A stretch of DNA of 64,000 nt from an uncultured Arthrobacter sp. (GTDB lineage: Bacteria; Actinomycetota; Actinomycetes; Actinomycetales; Micrococcaceae), in the NCBI RefSeq assembly GCF_947493765.1, contig NZ_CANLSZ010000003.1:248001-312000 (forward strand). Direction: 5' to 3'. The notes under the pieces were generated by a model that saw nothing but the letters and a program-made list of their open reading frames with translations, ran no database searches and was not told where the DNA came from. Numbering within the stretch: position 1 is the first letter of the stretch; every line of letters starts with the position of its first letter. This document shows, one piece after another, positions 8,311-17,498 of this stretch. The position numbers and the translations under genes are program-made.

Positions 8311-10322
8311 CAGGCGGTCGCTTCCCTGGATCGGACCGCCTCCACGATGCGGCGGACGGCCTCGTCCACGGGTACCTGGTTGTCCTGGCTCCCGTCACGG
8401 AACCTGAAGGAGACCGCGCCCGCCTCCTGGTCCTCGCCTCCCGCGATGAGGACGAACGGGATCTTCTCCTTGCTCGCCGTCCTGATCTTCTTGGGGAAGC
8501 GGTCGGACCCGACATCGACCTGCGCCCGGACACCCTCGGCCCTCAGCCTGTCGACGACGTCGTACAGGTAGTCGTTGAACGCCTCGGCGACGGGCACCGC
8601 GAGGACCTGCACGGGTGCCAGCCAGGCGGGGAACGCGCCGGCGTAGTGCTCCGTCAGCACCGCCATGAAGCGCTCGATCGACCCGAAGAGGGCGCGGTGG
8701 ATCATGACGGGGCGCTGGCGCGAGCCGTCGGCCGCCTGGTACTCGAGCTCGAAGCGCTCCGGCAGGTTGAAGTCGAGCTGGATGGTGGACATCTGCCAGG
8801 TGCGCCCGATCGCGTCGCGGGCCTGCACGGAGATCTTGGGGCCGTAGAACGCCGCTCCCCCGGGATCCGGGACCAGATCGAGGCCCGACGCCTCGGCGAC
8901 CTCGGACAGCGTGCGGGTCGCCTCGTCCCAGAGCTCCTCCGAACCGACGGACTTCTCCGGGTTCCGGGTGGAGAGCTCCAGGTAGAAGTCGTCCAGACCG
9001 TAGTCCTTGAGCAGCCCCAGGACGAAGGTGAGGGTCCCGGTGAGCTCGTCCTTCATCTGCTCACGCGTGCAGTAGATGTGCGCGTCGTCCTGGGTCATTC
9101 CCCGGACGCGCGTCAGTCCGTGGATCACGCCGGACTTCTCGTACCGGTACACGGATCCGAACTCGAACAGGCGCAGCGGCAGCTCCCGGTAGGACCGGCC
9201 GCGGGAGGCGAAGATCAGATTGTGCATGGGGCAGTTCATCGGCTTGAGGTAGTAGTCCTGCCCGGGCTTGCGCACGGAACCGTCTGCGTTCAGTTCCTCG
9301 TCCACGTGCATCGCCGGGAACATGCCCTCGCGGTACCAGTCGAGGTGGCCGGAGACCTCGTACAGGTGGCCCTTGGTGATGTGCGGTGTGTAGACGAACT
9401 CGTAGCCGGCCTCGGTGTGCCGCTGGCGTGAATAGTCCTCCATGGCCTTCCGGATGATGCCGCCCTTGGGGTGGAACACGGGCAGGCCGGAGCCGAGCTC
9501 GTCCGGGAAGGAGAACAGGTCCAGTTCGGAGCCCAGCCGCCGGTGGTCGCGGCGCTCGGCCTCCGCGAGCCGCTCCTGGTACGCCTTCAGGGCGTCCTTC
9601 GTGGGCCACGCGGTGCCGTAGATGCGCTGCAGCTGCTTGTTCTTCTCGCTGCCGCGCCAGTACGCGGCAGCCGACCGCGTCAGGGCGTAGGCGTTGGAGA
9701 TCAGTTTGGTGTTCGGCAGGTGCGGGCCGCGGCAGAGATCCTGCCACACGACGTCGCCGGTCTTCCGGTCCACGTTCTCGTAGACGGTCAGCTCGCCGGC
9801 ACCGACCTCCACGGAGGCACCGTCCTCCTCCGTGGCCCCGCCCTTGAGTCCGATGAGCTCGAGCTTGTACGGCTCGTCCTTCATCGCCTCGCGGGCCTCG
9901 TCCTCGGAGACCACGCGGCGGCTGAAGAGCTGGTTCGCGTTGACGATCCTGAGCATCATCTTCTCGAGCTGCTTGAGCTCGTCCGGCGTGAAGGGCTCCT
10001 CGACGTCGAAGTCGAAGTAGAAGCCGTCCGTGATGTACGGGCCGATGCCGAGCTGCGCGCCCGGCCGCAGCTGCTGCACGGCCTGGGCCATGACATGGGC
10101 GGTCGAGTGGCGGAGCACCTCGAGACCCGCGGGATCCTCGAGGGTCACGCCGTCCACGGACGCACCGTCGGGGAGCTCCTCGGCGAGATCCCTCAGCTCA
10201 CCGTCCACCCGCATGACGACGACGTCGCGCCGCTCGCCGAACAGCTCGGTCCCGGTGGTACCCGTGGTCGCCTGCTTCTCCTCACCGTCGACGATGAGTT
10301 CAATGGGCTGTGGCGCTGACAC
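8310..10322 (-). CDS. thrS: Threonyl-tRNA synthetase
   Basis: A 670-residue class II synthetase that charges tRNA-Thr. Domains in order: TGS (about 1-65), editing domain beginning with His72-x3-His76 ([10 protein letters not shown]), catalytic core with the zinc-binding KPMNCPMH segment and motif 2 ([13 protein letters not shown]), and a C-terminal anticodon-binding domain ending in [16 protein letters not shown] chose the GTG at 10322 because GAGGAG lies 8 nt upstream and the TGS domain starts right after it; the reading frame stays open further upstream but that part is not family-like. First gene of the thrS-HIT-pgsA operon. Confidence 0.97.
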   Translation of the reverse strand: MSAPQPIELIVDGEEKQATTGTTGTELFGERRDVVVMRVDGELRDLAEELPDGASVDGVTLEDPAGLEVLRHSTAHVMAQAVQQLRPGAQLGIGPYITDGFYFDFDVEEPFTPDELKQLEKMMLRIVNANQLFSRRVVSEDEAREAMKDEPYKLELIGLKGGATEEDGASVEVGAGELTVYENVDRKTGDVVWQDLCRGPHLPNTKLISNAYALTRSAAAYWRGSEKNKQLQRIYGTAWPTKDALKAYQERLAEAERRDHRRLGSELDLFSFPDELGSGLPVFHPKGGIIRKAMEDYSRQRHTEAGYEFVYTPHITKGHLYEVSGHLDWYREGMFPAMHVDEELNADGSVRKPGQDYYLKPMNCPMHNLIFASRGRSYRELPLRLFEFGSVYRYEKSGVIHGLTRVRGMTQDDAHIYCTREQMKDELTGTLTFVLGLLKDYGLDDFYLELSTRNPEKSVGSEELWDEATRTLSEVAEASGLDLVPDPGGAAFYGPKISVQARDAIGRTWQMSTIQLDFNLPERFELEYQAADGSRQRPVMIHRALFGSIERFMAVLTEHYAGAFPAWLAPVQVLAVPVAEAFNDYLYDVVDRLRAEGVRAQVDVGSDRFPKKIRTASKEKIPFVLIAGGEDQEAGAVSFRFRDGSQDNQVPVDEAVRRIVEAVRSREATA

Positions 10323-10560
10323 GGATGGTCTCCTCGAGGCTGGGACAGTGGTGGCCCGGAAGGGCTGGACGTCACCCGGCGAAGAGCCGGGACCGCCGTG
10401 CTGATCGTATCGGGTGGGCATGGAGGCGACCAACAACGCCGCCGGTCGGGCCGCAGGAATGGGTCGGCACCGTCCGGTGTTGACGCCGGGTGCGGGTACA
10501 CCCGGTATCCGCCAGGACACACAGTCGTGCGGCAGCGGTCGCACGCACGCGAGGAGCACC

Positions 10561-10818
10561 GTGGACTACACGCCAGAAGCCGGATCCATCACCATGTTCT
10601 CCACCACCTGGTGCGGGTACTGCCGTCGCCTGAAGTCGCAGCTCGACGCGGCCGGCATCGGGTACACGGAGGTCAACATCGAGGAGGTCGAGGGGACCGC
10701 CGAGCTCGTGGCGTCCCTGAACGGCGGCAACCAGACCGTTCCCACCGTGATCTTCCCGGACGGCAGCACCGCCACGAATCCGTCGGCAGCCGAGGTGAGG
10801 ACCAGGATCGACGCCTGA
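10561..10818 (+). CDS. mrx1: Mycoredoxin (glutaredoxin-like, Mrx1 type)
   Basis: An 85-residue thioredoxin-fold protein with active site Cys18-Gly-Tyr-Cys21 and the cis-Pro segment TVPTVIF. The CGYC motif and length match mycoredoxin-1, which reduces mycothiolated proteins using mycothiol. The GTG start is supported by GAGGAG four bases upstream; longer in-frame starts would add a non-homologous leader. It is divergent from thrS (238-bp gap) and lies just before the mycothiol-dependent formaldehyde dehydrogenase, giving a small thiol-redox cluster. Confidence 0.9.
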   Translation: MDYTPEAGSITMFSTTWCGYCRRLKSQLDAAGIGYTEVNIEEVEGTAELVASLNGGNQTVPTVIFPDGSTATNPSAAEVRTRIDA

Positions 10819-10912
10819 CCCGCGCCCTCGCCTCCCCCGGCGGTCCCCCATATGCTGGGGCTGACGGGCCGGTCCTTCGGCCCGTCACACCCAGCGGAAG
10901 GACTGACGAGAC

Positions 10913-11998
10913 ATGGTGCACAAAGTTCGGGGCGTCGTGGTGCGGGCGAAGGATGCCCCCGCGACCATCGAGACTATCCTGGTGCCGGATCCGGGACCGG
11001 GGGAAGCCCTGGTGGACATCCTGACGTGCGGTGTCTGCCACACGGACCTCCACTACAAGCAGGGGGCGATCAACGACGAGTTCCCCTTCCTGCTCGGGCA
11101 TGAGGCCACCGGGGTCGTGAGTGCGGTGGGCGACGACGTCACCACCGTCGCCCCCGGCGACCGCGTGATCCTCAACTGGCGTGCAGTGTGCGGGGAGTGC
11201 CGGGCCTGCGGCCGCGGTGAACCGCAGTACTGCTTCGACACGCGCAATGCCACGCAGAAGATGACGCTCGAGGACGGGACGGAGCTCACACCGGCACTCG
11301 GGATCGGGGCCTTCGCCGACAAGACCCTGGTGGCGGCCGGTCAGTGCACCAAGGTCGATCCTGCTGCGGACGCAGCAGCCGTCGGCCTGCTCGGCTGCGG
11401 CATCATGGCCGGCATCGGGGCGTCCATCAACACGGGCAACGTCTCCCTCGGCGACTCGGTGGCCGTGATCGGCTGCGGCGGGGTGGGCATCGCCGCCATC
11501 GCCGGCGCGAAGCTCGCCGGAGCGACCACCATCATCGCCGTCGACATCGACGACCGGAAGCTCGAGCTCGCCAGGGGTCTCGGTGCCACGCACGTCGTCA
11601 ACTCCAGGGAGACCGATCCCGTCGAGGCGATCCGCTCCCTCACCGGCAGTTTCGGCGCGGACGTGGTCATCGACGCCGTCGGACGCCCGGAGACCTACAA
11701 GCAGGCGTTCTACGCCCGTGATCTCGCGGGGACCGTCGTGCTCGTCGGCGTCCCGAACCCGGAGATGACCCTGGAGCTGCCCCTGCTCGACGTCTTCGGT
11801 CGCGGCGGGTCCCTGAAGTCCTCCTGGTACGGCGACTGCCTGCCCAGCCGGGACTTCCCGATGCTCGTGGACCACTATCTGCAGGGCACGCTCGATCTCG
11901 AGGCGTTCGTGACCGAGCGCATCGGGCTGGACCAGGTCGAGGAGGCCTTCGACAAGATGCACGACGGCACGGTCCTGCGTTCGGTGGTGGAGCTCTGA
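10913..11998 (+). CDS. mscR: S-(hydroxymethyl)mycothiol dehydrogenase
   Basis: A 361-residue zinc-dependent class III-type alcohol dehydrogenase. It oxidises the formaldehyde-mycothiol adduct with NAD+, and the family also has S-nitrosomycothiol reductase activity. Visible features are the catalytic zinc Cys in [16 protein letters not shown], four structural-zinc cysteines in [15 protein letters not shown], and the Rossmann motif [19 protein letters not shown] precedes the ATG. Its TGA overlaps the ATG of the downstream MBL gene, a pairing conserved in actinobacteria. Confidence 0.93.
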   Translation: MVHKVRGVVVRAKDAPATIETILVPDPGPGEALVDILTCGVCHTDLHYKQGAINDEFPFLLGHEATGVVSAVGDDVTTVAPGDRVILNWRAVCGECRACGRGEPQYCFDTRNATQKMTLEDGTELTPALGIGAFADKTLVAAGQCTKVDPAADAAAVGLLGCGIMAGIGASINTGNVSLGDSVAVIGCGGVGIAAIAGAKLAGATTIIAVDIDDRKLELARGLGATHVVNSRETDPVEAIRSLTGSFGADVVIDAVGRPETYKQAFYARDLAGTVVLVGVPNPEMTLELPLLDVFGRGGSLKSSWYGDCLPSRDFPMLVDHYLQGTLDLEAFVTERIGLDQVEEAFDKMHDGTVLRSVVEL

Positions 11999-12627
11999 TG
12001 GCGGCGCGGGTGGAACACCTCGTCACGTCCGGGACCTTCTCGCTCGACGGCGGCACCTGGGACGTCGACAACAATGTGTGGATCGTGGGCGACGACGACG
12101 AGTGCGTGATCATCGACGCTCCCCATGACGCCGACGCGATCGTGGCGCAGGTCGCCGGGCGCACCGTCCGGGCGATCCTGCTCACTCACGCCCACGACGA
12201 CCACATCCGGGTGGTGCGCATCCTTGCCGACGCCGTGGACGCCCCGATCCACCTGCACGAGGCCGACCGCGTGCTCTGGGACATGGTGTTCCCCGATCGG
12301 GAGCCCGACCACCGGATCAGCGACGGCGACTCGTTCCCCGTCGCAGGGGTCTCCCTGACCGCGCTGCACACCCCTGGTCACTCCCCGGGGTCGGTCTGCT
12401 TCCTCCTCGAGGAGGAAGGCACCGTCTTCACCGGCGACACACTGTTCCAGGGCGGACCGGGAGCCACCGGGCGGTCGTACAGCGACTTCCCGACCATCAT
12501 CGAGTCCATCCGGACCAGGCTGCTCACGCTGCCGCCGGATACCGTTGCGCGGCCCGGCCACGGGGACAGCACCAGTATCGGCGAGGAGGCTCCCCACCTC
12601 GAGGAGTGGATCCAGCGCGGCCACTAG
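11998..12627 (+). CDS. MBL-fold metallo-hydrolase linked to mycothiol detoxification
   Basis: A 209-residue metallo-beta-lactamase-fold enzyme. The metal site is HAHDDH (His64, His66, Asp68, His69) with further ligands in HTPGH and TGDTLF. It is translationally coupled to mscR (TGATG). In actinobacteria this paired gene is proposed to hydrolyse the S-formylmycothiol made by MscR, releasing formate and mycothiol; that role is inference from context. No signal peptide is seen. Confidence 0.88.
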   Translation: MAARVEHLVTSGTFSLDGGTWDVDNNVWIVGDDDECVIIDAPHDADAIVAQVAGRTVRAILLTHAHDDHIRVVRILADAVDAPIHLHEADRVLWDMVFPDREPDHRISDGDSFPVAGVSLTALHTPGHSPGSVCFLLEEEGTVFTGDTLFQGGPGATGRSYSDFPTIIESIRTRLLTLPPDTVARPGHGDSTSIGEEAPHLEEWIQRGH

Positions 12628-12635
12628 CACCGGGC

Positions 12636-12665
12636 GGCGTCCCGTCTCAGGAGGGGCGGGACGCC
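12636..12665. terminator. Bidirectional terminator; loop contains the stop of the ligase gene
   Basis: The arms GGCGTCCCG (12636-12644) and CGGGACGCC (12657-12665) pair perfectly over 9 bp with a 12-nt loop. The hairpin lies between convergent genes. The last codons of the minus-strand gene form one arm, and its TGA (12649-12647) is in the loop. Confidence 0.75.
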
Positions 12666-13387
12666 TCCGGGGTCTCCAGGTGCACGACGGCGCGGTAGGC
12701 CGCCAGCAGGGCGTCCTGGACGACGTCGACCCGCAGGCCGGGAACGAGGTCCTCCGCCGCACCGGCAGTGCTGCTCCGCCACGGCAGTCCCAGGGCCGCG
12801 TAGACATCCGTGAGCACGGCGCGCAGCGGAGCGGAGTCCTCGATGACCAGCACGGAGGAGAACAGCCAGGCGCCGGCGACGACGCGCTGTGCGGTCCCCA
12901 CGAGTTTGGTCGCCGGCACAGCATCCCTCAGGCCGTGGACGCTGAACTCACCCGGGCAGTACTCCCCCGGGATCTCCCCCACTCCGGCGTCCACCCCGAC
13001 CTCGGCCAGCACCCCGGCGAAGAAGTCGCCGAAGGCGGCGAAGCGGGCGCGCGTCGCGGCGACGGCGTCGGACGCCGGTTCGATGTGGTCCACGACGAGG
13101 CACCCCGCGTGGTACGCGGCTGCGCGGCCGCCGGCACGCCGGATCAGCGGCTCGAAGCCGTGGGCCCTCGAGGCGGCAGAGGCCCTGGGGAAGCCGGCGA
13201 GGCGGGCGTCCCGCTGCCCGAAGGCGACGGTGGGGCTCGGCCTGTAGACCCGGAGGGTCGGGACGCGCGTGCCGGCGGCGACGTCGCGCAGCAGCTCCAG
13301 GCCGCGGTCGAGTTGGCCTGCGGCGTCGCCCGCGGGTGGGTCGACGACGAGCGTCAGCTCTGCCTCACCGCCCCACGGAGTACTCAT
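12647..13387 (-). CDS. Lipoate-protein ligase A family protein
   Basis: A 246-residue member of the biotin/lipoate A/B ligase fold. Recognisable segments are RVYRPSPTVAFGQRDA, the motif RRAGGRAAAYHAGCLV near residue 80 (the RRxGGGxxxxH-type nucleotide and lipoate loop), and the lysine in PATKLVGTAQRV, which fits the catalytic lysine position of LplA. It probably attaches lipoate, octanoate or a related acid to a carrier protein; the exact substrate is unknown. The ATG at 13387 (MSTPWGGEAE) is preferred over an upstream in-frame start because homology begins there. It stands alone. Confidence 0.8.
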   Translation of the reverse strand: MSTPWGGEAELTLVVDPPAGDAAGQLDRGLELLRDVAAGTRVPTLRVYRPSPTVAFGQRDARLAGFPRASAASRAHGFEPLIRRAGGRAAAYHAGCLVVDHIEPASDAVAATRARFAAFGDFFAGVLAEVGVDAGVGEIPGEYCPGEFSVHGLRDAVPATKLVGTAQRVVAGAWLFSSVLVIEDSAPLRAVLTDVYAALGLPWRSSTAGAAEDLVPGLRVDVVQDALLAAYRAVVHLETPEASRPS

Positions 13388-13564
13388 CGGTCCATCGTAG
13401 GCAGTGAAGCCCGGGGCCGTGCACCGCGGCGGGGCGCACCCGGCACTGCGGCATGTCAAGACCCGTCGCCGATGGATTTATCCGTCGGCGTGGTCCACGA
13501 TGGAGATGTCACCCCGTGGCAGCCACGGTAGAACCGCGGTCCGGTTCAACGAAAGGATTCACCT

Positions 13565-13690
13565 ATGGCAGACATGAGCGGAATGGCCGACAAGGCCAAG
13601 GACTATGCAAACGACAACCCGGAGAAGGTGGACCAGGCCAAGGATAAGGCCAAGGACGCGTTCGACGGCAAGGACGGCGATCAGAAGTAA
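13565..13690 (+). CDS. 41-aa antitoxin-like protein (MT0933/Rv0909 family)
   Basis: A very short highly charged protein, MADMSGMADKAKDYAN followed by repeated KxxDxAKDKAKDAF-type heptads, ending in DQK and TAA at 13690. It is probably a single amphipathic helix in solution. The composition and pattern match the small actinobacterial family annotated as Rv0909/MT0933-like antitoxins, but no toxin gene adjoins it, so a stress or CsbD-like role is equally possible. AAAGGA lies 7 nt before the ATG, and a strong terminator follows at 13708-13735, so it is a complete monocistronic unit. Confidence 0.8.
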   Translation: MADMSGMADKAKDYANDNPEKVDQAKDKAKDAFDGKDGDQK

Positions 13691-13707
13691 CTGATCCTGC
13701 CGGCTGA

Positions 13708-13735
13708 GGCCGGATCACCTGACGGTGGTCCGGCC
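13708..13735 (+). terminator. Intrinsic terminator after the 41-aa gene
   Basis: GGCCGGATCACC pairs with GGTGGTCCGGCC over 12 bp (one G-T wobble) around a TGAC tetraloop, followed by TCTCC. It starts 18 nt after the 41-aa gene's stop codon. A smaller alternative hairpin, CCGGC/GCCGG at 13700-13713, overlaps it. Confidence 0.8.
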
Positions 13736-13775
13736 TCTCCAGTGTCCGGCAGGTTCTGCGTGCGAGGATCGAGCC

Positions 13776-13958
13776 ATGACAGCTGAAGACCCTGCCCCGA
13801 CTGAAGGCACTGCCCCGACGCTCGCCCGCCTGCGCGAGCGCCAGGACGAGATCGTCCTGGCCCTGACGACGGAGTCCCGGACGGCCAGGCTGGAGGAGTT
13901 GAGCCACGAACTCGAGGACGTCCTGCGGCAGATCCAGGACGTGGACCAGACGGGCTGA
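13776..13958 (+). CDS. Small hypothetical protein (60 aa, charged helical)
   Basis: A 60-residue acidic protein, MTAEDPAPTEG followed by a predicted long helix rich in Glu, Arg and Leu (LARLRERQDEIVLALTTE and on to QIQDVDQTG). I do not recognise a family. The start ATG has GAGG eight bases upstream, and the gene follows a terminator, so it would be its own transcript. The heptad-like Leu spacing suggests a short coiled coil or helical hairpin. It is convergent with the Mn catalase gene, 30 bp away. Confidence 0.55.
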   Translation: MTAEDPAPTEGTAPTLARLRERQDEIVLALTTESRTARLEELSHELEDVLRQIQDVDQTG

Positions 13959-13988
13959 CCCTCCTGCCCGCCCGGGCCGCGGGGAGCC

Positions 13989-14870
13989 CTACTCCCTGTG
14001 CAGCTTGTCCTGGACCGCACCCGCGATCTTCTCCACCCGGTTCGGGACAGGCGTCGTGCCGTAGTAGCGGGCGTCGACCTGCGTCGCGGGAGGCATCGGA
14101 GCCGACGTCGTCGGCCCTTCATGGTAGGTGAACTCGCCCAAACCGTCCGGCGTCGGCCCGCTGGCCCACGAGCCTTCCGCAGCTGCGGCTCCGTCGGAGA
14201 AATTCTGGTACTGGTAGGACACCGAGCGCTCCTCCTTCTTGATGGGGAAGTTGCTCGGAACCGGCAGGGACTCCAGCCCCTCGTCCTGCAGCTCCCGTGC
14301 CGCTGCGATCCACTGGTTCTGGTGCATCGTGTCGCGGGCCAGGAGGAAGGAGAGCAGGTCCCGGACGCCGTGGTCGTCGGTCATGTGGTACAGCCGGGCC
14401 ACCTGGAGGCGACCCTGCATCTCGGCGTTGGCATTGGCCTGGAAGTCGGCGAGCAGATTGCCGCTGGCGGTGATGAACGATCCCTGCCACGGGTTCCCGT
14501 TGCTGTCCACGGGTCGTGCTCCCGCCCCGGCGACGATGGCGTGCTGCACATCCATGCCACCGATCACCGCCGCCACCGTCGGATCCGACTGGATGGCGTC
14601 CTCCGTGACACCCAGGGGCGCCTTCTCGAGCAATTGGGCGATCATGATGGCCAGCATCTCGACGTGGCCCATCTCCTCGGCGCCGATCCCGAAGAGCATG
14701 TCCCGGTACTTGCCGGGGAGATGGGAGTTCCAGGCCTGGAAGCCGTACTGCATGGCGACGGTGATCTCACCGTACTGACCTCCGAGCACCTCCTGCAGCT
14801 TCCTCGCATACACCGCATCGGGCTTGCTGGGCTTCGACGTGAACTGCAGTTCCTGCTTGTGGAAGAACAT
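13989..14870 (-). CDS. Manganese catalase
   Basis: A 293-residue non-heme catalase that dismutates hydrogen peroxide at a dimanganese centre. Family landmarks are MFFHKQELQF at the N-terminus, the metal-binding helices with GEITVAMQYGFQAW and AEEMGHVEML, and LLARDTMHQNQW in the C-terminal half. The C-terminus is a flexible Gly/Pro-rich tail that wraps subunits in this family. The ATG at 14870 has GGAGGT at ideal spacing. It is single, between a small hypothetical gene and an aldo/keto reductase. Together with mycoredoxin and MscR it suggests good oxidative-stress capacity. Confidence 0.93.
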   Translation of the reverse strand: MFFHKQELQFTSKPSKPDAVYARKLQEVLGGQYGEITVAMQYGFQAWNSHLPGKYRDMLFGIGAEEMGHVEMLAIMIAQLLEKAPLGVTEDAIQSDPTVAAVIGGMDVQHAIVAGAGARPVDSNGNPWQGSFITASGNLLADFQANANAEMQGRLQVARLYHMTDDHGVRDLLSFLLARDTMHQNQWIAAARELQDEGLESLPVPSNFPIKKEERSVSYQYQNFSDGAAAAEGSWASGPTPDGLGEFTYHEGPTTSAPMPPATQVDARYYGTTPVPNRVEKIAGAVQDKLHRE

Positions 14871-15044
14871 CGGGCTACCTCCGGATCGAGGGGGCCGGTG
14901 GGTGATGACAACGGATCGAGATGATGGTCGGTGCCGGCCCCTACGGGAGAACCTACTGGCCGCCGGAATGGCAAGCAAGCTTAGTTCCTCCTGCCGTTCG
15001 CCTCGTCCATCGCGAGCGGCCGCACCCTATACTCCCGGCTCATG

Positions 15045-16076
15045 TCAGCGCCCACCGTCGAGCCGGCGGCTGCGCTGGTCGAGGCCCGGCCCGCCGTACG
15101 GATAGTCCCCGAAGGCCGGGGCGCTGGCGTCGTCGAGCCGGACGAGCTCGTCCGACGAGAGGCTGATCGTCGCCGAGGCCAGGTTGTCCGCCAGTTGCTC
15201 CTGGGTCCGGGCCCCGAGGATCACCGATGACACGGCCGGTTGCGCTGCCACCCAGGCGAGGGCGATCTGCGCCGCCGTGACGCCGCGACCCGTCGCGATG
15301 TCCGCCACCGTCTCGATGATGCCCCACGTCCGCTCCTCGGCGTTGCGCTTCTCCCAGCCCTCCATGCCGCGCTGGGGATCCTCACCGAGGCGGGTGGCAC
15401 CGGCAGGCTGCGTGTCGCGCGTGTACTTCCCGGTCAGCCACCCGCCTCCGAGCGGTGACCAGGGCAGCATGCCCATGCCGGCGTCGAGCACCGCCGGGAC
15501 GATCTCTGCCTCGATCTCGCGCACCAGCAGGGAGTACTGCGGCTGCAGGGTCACCGGGAGCGAGTAGCCGCGGTGCAGCGCCATCTGGTGCGCCTTGGTC
15601 AGCTGCCATCCGGTGAAGTTCGAGAAACCGTAGTACCCGATGTCGCCGCGCACCACGGCCTCGTTCAGGAAGCCCAGCGTCTCCTCCAGCGGCGTAGACG
15701 GGTCCCAGGAATGTACCTGGTACAGGTCGATGTGGTCCACGCCCAGTCGGGTCAGCGAGGCGTCGAGGGCCTGCCGGAGATGCCGGCGGGAGAGCCCGAG
15801 GTCGTTGACGTCGTCGCCCATCGGGAAGCGACCCTTGGAGGCCAGGACCATGCGCCGACGCACCGACGGGTTCCTCGCGAGCCACCGACCGATGATCTCC
15901 TCGGACACACCATGGGTGTAGACGTCGGCGGTGTCGATCAGATTGCCACCGGCGTCCGCGTAGTCGGCGAGGATGGCGTGCGACGCCTTCTCGTCCGCCT
16001 CGGCCCCGAAGGTCATGGTGCCGAGGGCCAGGTGCGAGACCGAGGTGCCGCTGTTGCCGAGTTTCCGATAGTCCAT
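15045..16076 (-). CDS. Aldo/keto reductase
   Basis: A 343-residue NADPH-dependent TIM-barrel oxidoreductase. The tetrad is visible: Asp and Tyr in NLIDTADVYTHGVSEE, Lys in MVLASKGRF, His in LYQVHSWD. The cofactor-binding C-terminal segment is ILGARTQEQLADNL. It resembles the YghZ/GSP69-like subgroup, which reduces aldehydes and ketones; the physiological substrate cannot be read from sequence. AAGGAG lies 5 nt upstream of the ATG. DUF427 lies 90 bp upstream on the same strand, across a repetitive TCGTCCTGCTTCGCC-like stretch. Confidence 0.92.
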   Translation of the reverse strand: MDYRKLGNSGTSVSHLALGTMTFGAEADEKASHAILADYADAGGNLIDTADVYTHGVSEEIIGRWLARNPSVRRRMVLASKGRFPMGDDVNDLGLSRRHLRQALDASLTRLGVDHIDLYQVHSWDPSTPLEETLGFLNEAVVRGDIGYYGFSNFTGWQLTKAHQMALHRGYSLPVTLQPQYSLLVREIEAEIVPAVLDAGMGMLPWSPLGGGWLTGKYTRDTQPAGATRLGEDPQRGMEGWEKRNAEERTWGIIETVADIATGRGVTAAQIALAWVAAQPAVSSVILGARTQEQLADNLASATISLSSDELVRLDDASAPAFGDYPYGGPGLDQRSRRLDGGR

Positions 16077-16166
16077 ACGTGCTCCTTCGTCCGGGTGCCG
16101 CCGTCTGCTCGGCCTCGTCCTGCTTCGCCTTGTCCTGCTACGGGTCGACCGCTTCGCCTCGTCGGG

Positions 16167-16451
16167 TCAGTCGGTGACCGTCACGCCCTTCCAGAACGCG
16201 TAGCGACCGCGGATGTTCTCCGCCGCTTCCTTCGGTTCCAGGTAGCTCCACGCGGCGTCGCGATTCTGCTCGCCGTCCACCTCGAGGGTGAAGTAGGTCG
16301 CCGTGCCCTTCCACGGGCAGACCGTCTGCTGCTCGGTCTGCGTGAAGAACTCCTCCGAGATGGACTCCGACGGGAAGTAGTGGTTCCCCTCCACCATCAC
16401 GGTCTCGTCCGACTCCGCGATCACCGTGTCGTTCCAGTGTGCTGTTGTCAT
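16167..16451 (-). CDS. DUF427 domain protein
   Basis: A 94-residue single-domain protein of the DUF427 family. The typical core is present: VMVEGNHYFP, then a CPWKGTATYFTLEVDG strand pair and AAWSYLEPKEAAENIRGRYAFW. The family is common in actinobacteria and of unknown biochemical function. The conserved Cys, Trp and Tyr residues are all present. It lies between the thioesterase gene and the aldo/keto reductase on the same strand and could share a transcript with either. Confidence 0.9.
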   Translation of the reverse strand: MTTAHWNDTVIAESDETVMVEGNHYFPSESISEEFFTQTEQQTVCPWKGTATYFTLEVDGEQNRDAAWSYLEPKEAAENIRGRYAFWKGVTVTD

Positions 16452-16544
16452 GATGTCCTCTCCTCGTTGTTCACGGGCGTGCCTGTACCTGCTCCAACTC
16501 CCGGGTGCGCCGACCCATTCCGGGGACGTCCCCTCGAGCGGCGG

Positions 16545-17321
16545 TCAGAGCTTCCGGACCGTCAGGATCTGCTCGAGCCGCCCGAACGGCCCGTCGAGAT
16601 CGTGGACCACACTGGAGGTGAGTCCCACGCCGCCCTGCCCGAAGGTCACCCGGGTGTCCAGTCCGAGCCACTCCCCACGCGGCATGCGGTGGAGGTGGAT
16701 CTGGAGATCGACGTTGGGGAACATCCAGCTGTCGCCTCCCGGCGGCACCCTCGACGCGATGCCGTTGGCCGCGTCCATCATGCCGACCAGCCGTACGACG
16801 TCGGCCACCGGCCCGGTGTCCAGCATCGGGTAGGGATTGCGGAGCCACACCTGTCCGCGCCCGGGCCGCAGACCGGGAAGAACCCGGACCTCGAGCGATC
16901 GGATGTAGCCACCGGGCCAGGCGGTCATGCCCTCGTGCGGCCCCGCCTCCTCGGGACCGGGGATCCGTGGGTCCTCCACCGCGGCGACGGCGGTCGTGTC
17001 CTGTGTACTGAGCCTCCATGCCCGGGCCACGATCGCCGTCCGACCGCCAGACTCCATGCGTGCCTCGAGCAGTTCTATGGTCCGCCCGGGGCGCACGACG
17101 GCGGTGGTCACCTCGAACTCGCCACCGGGGATCATGCCGAGGATGTCGAAACTCACCCGGCTCAACTGCATCCCCTCGCGCGGCTCGCACTCGAGCAGGC
17201 AGTGCGTGAGGAGCCCGGAGATGGGTGCCATGTGCTGCTCGGCAGGATTCCAGGCGCCCTGGGCGTGGACGGTGGATTCGAACCTTCCGCCGCCCAGATC
17301 GCGGTAGAAAGAATCAGGCAC
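16545..17321 (-). CDS. Thioesterase family protein (TesB-like double hot-dog)
   Basis: A 258-residue protein that looks like an acyl-CoA thioesterase of the TesB/TE-II double hot-dog type. The N-terminal half carries HMAPISGLLTHCLLE and VSFDILGMIPGG, and the second half repeats the fold with FPNVDLQIHLHRMPRGEWLG. No obvious catalytic triad is certain. The GTG start is supported by AAGGAG 8 nt upstream; a longer in-frame start at 17408 lacks homology. It is divergent from the MFS exporter with a 177-bp shared promoter region. Confidence 0.8.
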   Translation of the reverse strand: MPDSFYRDLGGGRFESTVHAQGAWNPAEQHMAPISGLLTHCLLECEPREGMQLSRVSFDILGMIPGGEFEVTTAVVRPGRTIELLEARMESGGRTAIVARAWRLSTQDTTAVAAVEDPRIPGPEEAGPHEGMTAWPGGYIRSLEVRVLPGLRPGRGQVWLRNPYPMLDTGPVADVVRLVGMMDAANGIASRVPPGGDSWMFPNVDLQIHLHRMPRGEWLGLDTRVTFGQGGVGLTSSVVHDLDGPFGRLEQILTVRKL

Positions 17322-17498
17322 GGAGAATCTCCTTCGTCGGTGAAGCCGGGGAAAGCCCCATGCTAGTGGAATAGAGTCCGCCGTCCGGGGGTTCTCGCCT
17401 GAGAGCAAGCAGCCGTCGTTCGGACGGCACCACCATCTTCGAGGCCGGGCGGCACACTGCCTGCGCCCAGGTACCAGAGAAACCCGAGCGGAATCACC

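Noticed and set aside
13565-13958. The two small genes as a toxin-antitoxin pair
   Set aside because: A strong terminator separates them, and the second protein has no toxin fold I can recognise.
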